NCBI GenBank assembly: GCA_905397405.1
Contig: CAJPVJ010000026.1
Location: forward strand, 1 to 63,338
DNA from: Oppiella nova
Lineage: Eukaryota > Arthropoda > Arachnida > Sarcoptiformes > Oppiidae
DNA: 63,338 bases
Direction of reading: 5' to 3'
In this document: piece after piece, positions 26,346-36,439 of the stretch
Layout: every line of letters begins with the position of its first letter
How positions within the stretch are numbered: position 1 is the first letter of the stretch
The notes under the pieces: model-generated
Databases searched by the model: none
What the model was told of the DNA's origin: nothing
The model's input: only the letters and a program-made list of their open reading frames with translations
Program-made: the position numbers and the translations under genes

Positions 26346-29052
26346 CTAATTATGACTAGAGTTAGGCTTTTCTGTTTTGGGCGGTAAGAAACCTTTCCAC
26401 AACTTATTCACCTCATCGGGCAAATGGTGGTGCCATGACTTCAGGTAATATCGGGTATATTTGCGTAATTGTCTGAACTTACAAAACATCGCTGAATTGT
26501 TTGCATCACTCACTTGTTTGGTCTGCAAATGCAATCAAGCGTTCAATTAATTTTAGTTTTCCACTCATTTCGTCAAATATCAATTAATTCCCATTAAATG
26601 GCAAAAACAAATTGTTAGAGTTTGATGATTAGTTTTTTAAAAAAGTTTTCCAAACATCCAATCGTCTATACAGTAAGTTACAGATATATCAATTCATTTC
26701 TAAAGAAATCAATTTATTGTTTATTTTATTATTAGTGTTCAATTCACAGGAAAGCTTAACACAAATTTATGGCAAAATCATGACTTAATTATATTACTGA
26801 TAATCACTTAATTTTATGACATATTTACGTCAATTAATCATCAAACTAATATAAGGACAGATAGTTATCAAACCATTTTTGTTGTGTTTAATTTTGTTTT
26901 ATTACTCCTCAGATAATTAAGTCGACGCCTTATTGTCACTCAAATTGTCTATTTATCTATTAATTGCTCGAAATCATGAAAATCTCACTCAACTGTGGAC
27001 TACAATTAAATCATTAAGAAACGCCAATTTAAATATTAATTATTCACTGTATATACACTGCATTGTATGAGAAATAAGTGTTAAATGAGTAAAAATACTT
27101 TTAATTCTTTAGTGCAAAATAGGCTTTAGTTATAGTTTCGTGATTCAAATCTCTTAACATTAGTGGTTTTAAAAGATTTGGTCAAAGTTTTACACTAAAT
27201 GCTATTAACCATTTGATAGAGATTTTAAATGCACTTTATTAAAGCAATAATCATAAAAACAAAATATCAATTGAGATATAAAAATGTAATTCTGGGACTC
27301 GTTTTAATGAGTAGAAAGTCATTTAAAGTTTTTATTTATAAAAAATATTAATAACATTAAAGTAAGGCTCGAGTATTCAGTTGTGACATTCAAAAGAGTG
27401 TTAAAAGCGATGACTTATCGACGCAATCGACTAAAAATAGCTTTAATTTTGTTTGTTTTCTCACAAACTGCTTATAAGTTAATAATTATTTTTCATTTTA
27501 TATACAGAATAATTAATGTTTCAAGTATTACATGTGTTTATTATTCAGATATTGTTAGTAAGCAATTTGATTGTCTACAAATAATTTAATAATAATGTTA
27601 ATTAATATATTAATTGGTAATATTAATTATTTTATTAATAAAATGTTATCAAAAATACAATTAATTGAAAAAATGTTTAGTAATAGTAATTAAAGTGAAT
27701 TAAATATAATTATGGGAAATGTGAGGGACCTTATCTATGGGTAATTCCCTTGCTTAGAGATATGAAAGAATAATTTAAGTGAAATATACATATTTTATAC
27801 AATGAAATAAATGAATTCATTTTGATATGAATATCAACTTAAGAGCTCATGAATATGGATTAGATTTGACGGGAATATATTCAGTGTTATCATTGCTGAA
27901 AGTATTGCTAGGGTTAGGGTTAAGAGCACTCGTGTTCATCAACATTAAGGACTACTATTAATAATGAATGATTAATTAAATGACATATTGGTATACCTTC
28001 ACTAAAAAGCCGTTTTGTTTGAAAGTTTCCTCCAATTGTTTCTTAATAAGACTTCTATGCGTTTGTCTATTCTTTTGCTGTTTTGACAAAATTCCAGAAT
28101 TGCTTGCGATTTGATGTCTTGACGCTAATGTCGAGTCATTGCTTGCATTGGATGAAGCATTTGATGAGAAGTTAGCACTTATGGGACACTTGACCGATGC
28201 TATGATAGCCGACGCCTGAGCTGCCGATTGATTGACTGATTTGATTAAATGCTGCACTGATTCCGATTCTGTGGGATATTCCGACATAAATGTCTCGTTT
28301 TGATTGCAATTTAAGCCAAAAGAATCGCCAAATTCTTGCGAGTCATTAGTTTCAGTATTTTCATGAAAGTCGATTCGCTTGAAAGACAGATCCAGGGGCT
28401 CGTCCTGTGGCTCCAGATCTAGTGATTTTTGGTTGCGGTGCTGACGGAGAACTCGGCGGACATGTAATGGCTTTCGTTTACTTACTCTTTGTTTGTCATC
28501 AATGGTGGGAGAAGTGGACGCGTTTGAGGGGTTGGGCGCCAACAGAGTCTCCAGAATTGAATGGGACGGAAGGGGCGGATGGGCTATACTTTGATGAGAG
28601 TCATCATTGACAGTGGTTGTCGTGTTTGGTCGCTTCCAATGAGAAACTGTGATCTTTTTGGTTCCGTGTTGTTCCTCAAGACACGATCGCTTGTCTTCGT
28701 TCACCACAAAGTTGTGAAACTTAAAGCCATTGTTATGGGAACGGCTGTAGCTCTTGCGGGCTGACTTTGAAGGGTTGGCTAATCCGCCGATTGAGCCGTT
28801 TTTGTTGCGGTGGAGAAGCTTTTGGCGCAGAATTATGGACGAGGACTGGTCGGCCCGTTGGCCACACCGGGACTCTATGGGCACACCATTCACCGCATTC
28901 CTCGCTGACGACAATTCAACACTAAGTCTGTCGCCATTCGTGTGAAACACTTGCTTCGTGTGAAACTTATCGGTCTGTCGGACAGGACTGATAGGACTGT
29001 GCGAAGTGACGGTCATTTGTTTATTGAGTTTACATTTCGATTTAGCATTCAT
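26346..29052 (-). CDS. Putative transcriptional corepressor-type protein with CtBP-binding motif and a distinctive C-terminal domain
   Basis: There are two exons on the minus strand: 29052-27997 (352 codons, ending LVK before donor GTATAC) and 26522-26346 (after acceptor TTTGCAG, 58 codons then stop). Both are phase 0, giving 410 residues. The first half is low-complexity, rich in Ser, Asn and Arg. EPLDLSFK matches the PxDLS motif that binds the corepressor CtBP. The C-terminus spans the splice junction: QLEETFKQNGFLVK joins TKQVSD, then FCKFRQLRKYTRYYLKSWHH and LWKGFLPPK. It reads like a compact helical domain, but I could not name the family. The ATG at 29052 is the first in the frame; a GTG at 29115 is not a plausible start. 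A nuclear role is inferred from the CtBP motif and basic stretches only. Confidence 0.7.
26523..27996 (-). other. Intron of the CtBP-motif gene
   Basis: The intron is 1.47 kb and AT-rich, bounded by GTATAC and TTTGCAG on the minus strand. No extra exon was seen. A TTAGGG doublet near 27909 is too short to mean anything. Confidence 0.6.
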
Positions 29053-29115
29053 TCCATATATAGTCAAAATACAACTAGAAATGACTTCTTGATGTGTGTG
29101 CCTCTGGTCGCCCAC

Positions 29116-29357
29116 ACAATCACTTCCAATGACTGACTATTAAGTTATTGAAAATATAATATTATCTCCAAATGAAACACTAACTCATCGCTCGGTGCGA
29201 AACATATAAACACAATATATTGAAGTGAGCGAGTCTTGTAGGTCTAACCATCGGATGCGGAGTGCTATCTGTGCTGTAATCTAAGTGAGCGTTTGCGACC
29301 AAATTTAGTAAAAATCTTATTTTGGTGACACACCAGCCCTGGCATCGCATCCCTCGT

Positions 29358-29395
<38 letters not shown>

Positions 29396-30377
29396 CGCAT
29401 CAGCTCATGCTCTCAGTCTATATAATACCCAAACACTCCGGAGTAGTATTAATACCAGAATACGAGTGCAAGACTTGTGTGAATGCATCGAAACCTTCTC
29501 CAAGAATAGCCTTATTAGGAGTGTATTTGGCACTCAGTTTCCACTCCATGTCTGTCCTTCACATCACATCCCCATCGCATCCCTCTCTCCCTCCGTCTAA
29601 TTATAACTTAATTACTGTTTGCCATTGTTTTAGCGCTAACTCTGCGCCCATTTCGGACTTTTCCGCAACCATTCAATTCATTCATGACTTCATTGGCATT
29701 CTTATCATATGTTTCGTTCATTTGTTATTCATTTCACTTCAGACTCAATGTCTTTCAAGTTTTACATCAGCTCAACATTTCTCACAAAATTGCTAATCTT
29801 TTGACAAATAGTGGTATAAAATGCGAAAATCTATTCAGAAAAACATCTGTATTACAAGCATTCAGATTTAAAAAACTTTTCTCAGATTTGTTAGACAAGT
29901 ATTGAAAAATATTTGATAAGGGAGGGGGTGTGGAAAAGTTGGTAAACCTTACATAACTTAATAATAAGGTATTACATTAAGTAAATTGTAAGCATTATAC
30001 AATATCAACTATATTGTGTAAATGGCAGTAATGTATGTAAAACAGACATTTGAATTGAGAAATAAATGCAATATTGATTACACGTAATGAACTCTTAATC
30101 ACTTCAGTAATTCATTTCCAACTTTTGCCATTCAATACAATGAATGCAATGCTGTGTTGACTATGAAGTGAAACTCGTATTCAATACATAGTATTGTGGA
30201 GTTTGACTGAATGTGAGACCAAAATGACACCAAAAATGATACATTTTTACCACAAAAATGATACATTTTTGCCACAAAAATAGGTTTTTAAAAAGTTTTG
30301 TTAGAAAATGAAGTTTGAGTTAAAATTCATGACATTTTGATCGCAAATAATGATAACAACCAGCGATTGGACACCAA
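29116..30377. other. Shared upstream region of two divergent genes, with (CT)n tract
   Basis: This 1.3 kb separates the minus-strand CtBP-motif gene from the plus-strand LC8-motif gene and probably contains both promoters. A (CT)n run of about 34 bp lies at 29359-29392. A short 22-bp tandem (ATGATACATTTTT unit) lies near 30236-30282. Open frames at 29322-29905 have no protein signal. Confidence 0.5.
29359..29392. repeat. (CT)n microsatellite
   Basis: A pure CT run in the divergent promoter interval between two genes. GAGA-type tracts are common in arthropod promoters, so a regulatory role is possible but not shown. Confidence 0.9.
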
Positions 30378-31385
30378 ATGGATGCGATGCCCAAGAAGTG
30401 TCGCTTTCGACTCGTCCGCCACCGACGGATCAAATTGAAGACAAGAGCCGACCAGTGGTTGCAGTCGTTTCGGTTGACCTCATGTCTGACCCGATGTGAC
30501 AACTATTACTTCAGTCCATCGCAAGTCAGTGTCATCTCATCTCTGCCTCCATTCAAGTTTAAGACACCCTTTGATTACCACAATGTCTTCAGACACCACA
30601 AAATCACTGTAAAGACCGTTCAGAAGAGATCTTCAGATAAGCAAAGATCTAAACCTTTGGTGAAGCCATCAGTGACCACAACCACCAAACCGGTTGAGGA
30701 TATCCCAAGAAGTAGTCCTAAGGATAGGAAGAAGGGGTCCAAAGACTCCAATGACTCGACGGTCTGTTATTATAAGACAAGAGATGATAATTTAGTGACA
30801 ATTAATGCAAATGTGGATTCAAGTGATGCAAATGATGTGCCAATTGAACCAAATGTCTCACCCGATGATAACGATTACCATTCAATTGATAACAATCCTC
30901 AGCCTTCGCCACGAGTGTCACCACAAGTGTCACCGAAAGCTACAAAAGAGAGAAATGTATCAAATATTGAGCGACTATTGGATCTAATGATTGACAAAAA
31001 GTTGAAAGAGTTTGAGCAAAGTTTGAGACAAATATCTGATTCAATGATAAGGACTTCGACTCCAGTGACGGCTAATAGAAGGGATCAGACATTTGATCCC
31101 AACGTGAGTGCAATCGGTGGCAGACTTCGGAACATAACTGTTAGAAGTGTTGGCATTCAAGCCATGGATGTGTCAAAAGCGGATCAAATGACACAAACGC
31201 TGCAAATGAGCCACAAATTAGTTCAAACAGATATGACATTAGGAAGGGTTGCTTCGATGGAAATCAGTTCCAGTGACAGCACGAGTACTAAGACATCCAT
31301 TCATACCTCGCATACTACCACTGATTCAGACCCGGAGTGTCCTTTTCCGGCAAAATTCAGATCATTTCTCACAAAACTTTTTTGA
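30378..31385 (+). CDS. Uncharacterised single-exon protein with a tandem array of LC8 (dynein light chain)-binding motifs
   Basis: This is an intronless 335-residue frame from ATG 30378 to TGA 31383-31385. The N-terminus is basic (KKCRFRLVRHRRIKLK), followed by a Ser/Pro/Asp-rich disordered middle. A predicted helix starts at about residue 197 (IERLLDLMIDKKLKEFEQSL) and could self-associate. Between residues 257 and 286 come three short motifs: SVGIQAMD, QMTQTLQ and KLVQTDM. VGIQ and TQT cores spaced 10-12 residues apart are the recognised form of LC8/DYNLL-binding sites in multivalent hub clients. A Ser/Thr-rich tail ends in FRSFLTKLF. A second ATG at 30387 could be the start. I do not recognise an orthologue, and a scaffold role with LC8 is inferred. 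Confidence 0.75.
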   Translation: MDAMPKKCRFRLVRHRRIKLKTRADQWLQSFRLTSCLTRCDNYYFSPSQVSVISSLPPFKFKTPFDYHNVFRHHKITVKTVQKRSSDKQRSKPLVKPSVTTTTKPVEDIPRSSPKDRKKGSKDSNDSTVCYYKTRDDNLVTINANVDSSDANDVPIEPNVSPDDNDYHSIDNNPQPSPRVSPQVSPKATKERNVSNIERLLDLMIDKKLKEFEQSLRQISDSMIRTSTPVTANRRDQTFDPNVSAIGGRLRNITVRSVGIQAMDVSKADQMTQTLQMSHKLVQTDMTLGRVASMEISSSDSTSTKTSIHTSHTTTDSDPECPFPAKFRSFLTKLF

Positions 31386-32734
31386 ATCCATAATTATCTC
31401 GATATATATATATATTTTTATGTAAATTAGTTATATTTTATTTAGGAATAAATTATTATATTTTAATCACTTTTTAAAAGTAATTAATCGTTTTAAACAT
31501 TTATTATATAAAGTTTAACAACTCTTTGATAACTACTCATGTATTCATTATATCACATCAATTATCATATAATCAATAAATAATCCATGAAAATGAAAGT
31601 CTTATGCAATGATCACGTTTTGAATCCGTTTCACTAATAAGTGATTTAATGTTTTCTACGTTTACTTTTCAATTCAGTCGCGAAGCCAATGGACTTCAAT
31701 ATATTCCCAAAGACTTCATTTGTGACACTCTTTCTATGCTATGATTTATGGCTTTTGTTGCATAACTCTTGTCTATTGAATCACTTCTTGTGACACAACG
31801 TACGGCAAGTGATGTATTAGTTTTTGAGATTATTAGTGATTCTCAGCTCTTCTTCATTGGTTTCACTTTACAATTGTTTAACCATTTCTCTGAATAATCG
31901 TTTCAATCACTCAGAGCCCTAAACAACACATTCCTCGTATCAATGGATACTATAATTTAATTATCATATAATTATATGTTTGCCTTTTTTGGGTATTTAG
32001 CATAAAATTAATATATTATATTTTGTCAAGTGATTTGAAAAACAATTTTCCAAATATTTTTCTTATTAAAGTATTTTGAAAACTGAATATTTCTGCTTTC
32101 AATGCCTAAACACTGTTAACAACGCTATTAATAATATTGAGGCCTATTATTAAAGCAAGGTTTGCCTGTATATCGCGTTTTAAAGTGTTTGAAATTCTTG
32201 ACGTTAAATAAGTTTCCGGATATATTAGTGAAGGCTTTTTACGCTCATTTATATTAGATATACAAATATAGTTTGCAAATGTATTTATTTTTTCTGCTCG
32301 TCATCTAATTCTTTAAAACCTTTTATTTATTTGTTTTTAATAACATTTTTATCGCGAATTATGGATTCAATACTTTTTGTTATACATAATTCTTTAGCGT
32401 TTAAAGTTTTTGATTTTTAACGTGCAGTGTTTATGTATTTGAAAAACTTTTGTATTGAAATTAATATTTTAAACTTATGCTTGTAATGAGTACATTTATT
32501 AGTCTTATGAATATGCTATTTATTCATAATTATATGTATATTATGTGCAATTAGTAATAAAATTATATGTAAATTAGTATATTGGTAGTTTAAATAAGTT
32601 AGTATTAATTCAAGTAAATCTACAGAATATTATTCATAGATTTGTAGATAAGATAAGACAAGACAAGTGATGATTAACAGACAATGACATTCAAAAGTAT
32701 ATCAACATTTACTATTAAAAAGCTTACTTTCCAA
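31386..32734. other. AT-rich intergenic interval
   Basis: No gene was seen. It begins with the likely 3' UTR of the LC8-motif gene and is otherwise AT-rich with no reading frame of note. Confidence 0.6.
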
Positions 32735-33009
32735 TCATATAATGCTTATATTGACAAATAAAAACTTTTCCATTAATGAATCCAAAATTGAATCATTAAT
32801 ATAGCATTCAATTGGATTAAGTGGCAATTTATTAGCATTGCGTTCAATGACATGATATTCAATGCATAATCGGTCCCCCATTTGGCGAACAAAGCGCTGA
32901 TTTGTTGTGTGTTTTGAAAACAAAAACAACAAAAAACTCGTCTTTTGTTGCATTGACTCATAGATTGACTCAAATCCGTGCCATTGATTGAGTCATCGAT
33001 TGACGGCAT
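32735..33009 (-). CDS. Small candidate gene with a BH3-like motif
   Basis: On the minus strand the frame ending at 32735 encodes RFVRQMGDRLCIEYHVIER and about 35 further residues. VRQMGDRL followed by a Tyr four residues later matches the BH3 pattern (hydrophobic-x-x-hydrophobic-Gly-Asp-x-hydrophobic) of BCL-2 family proteins. Two starts are possible. One is ATG 32953 in the same frame. The other is ATG 33009 in another frame (MPSIDDSINGTDLSQSMSQC), joined by a very short intron from CGA|GTTTTT to AAATCAG|CGC, which keeps phase 0. The intervening tract is pyrimidine-rich and ends in CAG, as expected for an acceptor. The gene would lie head-to-head with the caspase, about 470 bp away. BH3 motifs are short and arise by chance, so this is tentative. 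Confidence 0.35.
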
Positions 33010-33475
33010 TTAGTGGACAACCGATGGTCTCTCGGATCACATGTTTGTAACGCTTCTGTAAGTCATGCCATACTTCACCACAATTACTGTTATATCACAT
33101 GAATGGGTGCAACAGTTGACCACAAATTCACTGTCAAAAAAGCCTAAGTTTGTAATCATTTGTAACAATCGTGTCAATCACCTTGATCATTGATCATTTC
33201 AGTGCATTTAACTACTCATACATGCATTTGTGGTCAACTGTATTGATATTGCATATCATAGTAGTGCTAAATGTTAGACCCATTGAGTAAATGTGTAAAT
33301 GCACTTGATCATGCAGTTGCATACTTATCAAGTGTTTTGGTAATCAAATGACTTAATACTTGACGTAATATTAATTATTTGTGGCATATTTTGCACTGAT
33401 TTTGTGACAATTAGTTGATTACATGCGATAGTAATGTGTTTTTGTGTCCCATATTGCAGTCATATATTCAAATTG

Positions 33476-34977
33476 ATGGCTGATTTGGTCGATACGTTGA
33501 ACAGTGAGTATTGATTGTAATGCTAATTAAGACCCAATTGACTGAATGGCATGTCTGTAGATAACGGTAACTCCAGTGGCGGTGGAGGGGATGGTCCACT
33601 CCTCCGCACACTAGGCACGCTTGGGGATTAGGACTCGGCTAGCCCGCTAAGTCACCTGCGGTCCTCATATAAACTGCACATTAACTTACGTACATACTTA
33701 ACAGCACTTTACGTAATTACCACTGTTGTTTGTGTGGTAGCTTCAGAGGCAGGGCTGGGAGCAGATCCGTGGGTCAGTTGTCAACGTCTGTGGACAGTCT
33801 TACGTATAATATGAAGCACAGGAATCGTGGGCAGTGTCTCATCTTCAACAACAAGACTTTCGACTCCTGTACGCGACTTAACGAGCGGAGGGGTACGGAA
33901 GCCGATGCCCGAGATCTTGCCGGCGCTTTCCGGTCACTGGACTTCAATGTCTCCATTTATGAGAACCCATCCGCCAAAGAGATTACTTCCACTCTCGACA
34001 GAGGTATTCATTCATTGGTCATGTCATGGCTTAATCTAAATGACATTTTAAAACATTCATTCAATGCTAAGTAAATATCAATTGAGGGACTGTTAGTCTT
34101 ATTAATGGTAATTTAAGTGTTTTAATCATAATCTCAAATTAAAATCAAAGCAAATAGAGTTTTAATTGAATTATACTGTAGTTCACAAACACATCCCACT
34201 CTCTGAGCTTTTATTTGAATTTAAGTTAGGATTGTATTAAAACGTATTTACATACTAAATAACTAAATTACTTAACTAATGGTTAATCACAGGTTTCTCC
34301 TAGTGTCAGTTTCACTAACGTAACACCAAACGTATGACTGAGTACCTCTTGTCCCGTAGAATACCCCCAGGGATGAGAAATACTTAACTGATAAAGTGTT
34401 CAATTACTTCAAAGGCGATCAGTGCCCCACTCTGGCCTCTAAGCCCAAGATATTCTTCATTCAGGTCTGCATTGCTCTCAATATACTTGTATTCATATAT
34501 CAGTCAATCAAAAAAATAATTGTTATTTGAATGGATGTGCTGTAGGCCTGTCAGGGCGACCGATTGGACGAAGGAGTGGCTGTTCGCCAATCTTTCGACG
34601 TGACCGATGCCGGACACGGCTACTACCGGATCCCCAATTATGCGGACTTTCTCATCGCCTACAGCACTGTCCCGGGTATGTTTAAAGGCTAAAAATATTT
34701 GTTTAAAAAAGTATTTATAAGTAAAAACTGATTTATAGGGTATTATTCGTGGAGAAACACGACGCAGGGCTCGTGGTTTATACAGGCGTTGACCCATGTG
34801 TTGGGCAAACACTCGCAGAATATGGATGTGCTCACTATGATGACTATTGTCAACAGATTAGTGGCCTATGATTACGAGTCCTGTGTTCCCAATGACCCGA
34901 GCTTTCATCAGAAGAAGCAGATCCCGTGCGTCACATCGATGCTGACGCGACTCATCTACTTTATACCCAAAGCTTAA
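33476..34977 (+). CDS. Effector caspase, apparently lacking the catalytic-histidine exon
   Basis: This is a caspase-3/7-type cysteine protease of apoptosis. Probable exons: 33476-33503 (MADLVDTLN, tentative), about 33741-34003 (YNMKHRNRGQCLIFNN, LNERRGTEADARDLAGAF), 34360-34464 (VFNYFKGDQCPTL, KPKIFFIQ), 34546-34675 (ACQGDRLDEGV to FLIAYSTVPG) and 34739-34977 (GYYSWRNTTQGSWFIQALTH to the stop). The active-site pentapeptide QACQG is split by an intron after Gln. Substrate-pocket residues (RGT, YSWRN, GSWF) are present. The segment that should carry the catalytic His-Gly (usually ..LSHG..) is missing: exon 34003 ends in phase 1, yet the next recognisable exon starts in phase 0. The 356-bp interval between shows no such exon. 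A short, non-CARD prodomain fits an effector caspase. The 5' exons before 33740 are not settled. Confidence 0.88.
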
Positions 34978-36439
34978 CGTTAGTTAAGACTTAATTTAAT
35001 CCATAAAACCATAAATTCGTTGAAATTTAGACAAGTGAACAGTATACACATTATATACAGTATTTCATGATTTTTTTGCCATTTTTATAATTTTATAAAT
35101 ACTCTAAAAAGTTGACTTAAATTAAGAGATAATTTATCTTAAAAATGAAATTATAGAAATTTAGATGAATTTGAGTTTAAAAGCAAATTTTATATATTTG
35201 AAATTCTCTTGAATTAAAATGTTTGGTTTCATTTTGTCATTTTTATTGTCTGACTTGGGCTGTATGTGCTGAGTGTATGAGGTGGTGGTGATGGGCCGGG
35301 TGGCCGTTACCCATACAAAGATGTAATGCCATAAAACAGAGCAACAGAGCGCACGTGCTTTCAAATGACTTGTAATTCCTTAAGTTTTGAGGTAAAGAGG
35401 AGCGCAATATATGGTATAATTCAAACATCAAATAAAGTTTTCATCCTTTGGCTGGTATTAGTTGTACAGATGTGCAGTGAGGACAGCGCTGGGGTAATGG
35501 TTGTCCGCATACACACACATACATTGTTGTTCACACCTGTGCTCCTACCACAAGGCTGTCCCTAATCGACTCCACTTTTATATTTCTTGTATTTGTTGTC
35601 TTAAGAGTTACGAATTCCCCAAAACTATTAATCTATAGGCTATATACTATATATATAGTATATAGCTATCTATTGATAAATATATAGTAATTGCAAACAT
35701 TAGGCCGTGTTTGACACACATTCCCAGAACCCACTAAATCTAATCAAATGCAGAATTTTGCAAAAACTGCGAATGCATTCAGTCATCGATTTCTGGTAAT
35801 CAATAGTTTGATAAGTTTTGCATTATTTGAGAAACTTTCTAACAACGTTAATCTCATTTTTTGCAATTATAGTAAAAAGTTGTTTTTTCATAAAACAATA
35901 ATGAGATAACAAATGACAACATGAACTACACGTAGAATAACACACAGAATAATACTAGTAATATGAATATAAAAGTGAAGTAAAGCGACGACTCCGTCAA
36001 TCAAAGAGTTATAAAATGATAAGAAAAAAGTCGAGAGAATCGTTAATCTTAGAGTCCTGGCTGAATGGCTTGTGTTTCTCTCATTTATGAGCTTATGTTT
36101 GCTTTTGTTTGATTTAAACGTTGTGTCAAATAAGTTAAGCTTTTATGGATGAGGTCTGCAGTGAGGGAATGGCTGCTTTCGATTGTCAGCTCTATATCTC
36201 ACCTCTAGATCAATAGACACCTGTTTTTAAGAGTGTGTTTAAGCAATGGAAACGAGGAATTCACACGAGTCTAGCATTCGTTAAGTTTAGCGCTGAAAGT
36301 CATTTGCAGACAAACCTGCGATTCCGTCGACGAGTAGAGTATTATTTGTCACGAATTCTTCACTTTTCTGACACTTTTGGGCGAACTCTTGATTCGCGTT
36401 CATCTCATCACTCGTTGTAATCATTGAGTTGTAATCACA
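34978..36439. other. Intergenic interval between caspase and serine protease genes
   Basis: AT-rich. A frame at 35365-35565 contains a signal-peptide-like VFILWLVLVVQMCS followed by a possible donor (GGG|GTAATG), but no partner exon was found. The stretch before 36440 is likely promoter and 5' UTR of the protease. Confidence 0.5.

Noticed and set aside
27908-27921. TTAGGG-like telomeric repeat
   Set aside because: Only two units; too short to be interstitial telomere, and arthropod telomeres usually use TTAGG.
28407-29136. Several plus-strand open frames opposite the CtBP-motif gene
   Set aside because: They are shadows of the minus-strand coding exon.
35365-35565. Signal-peptide-like frame VFILWLVLVV
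   Set aside because: No continuation exon was found, and the protease downstream has its own signal peptide exon at 36440.
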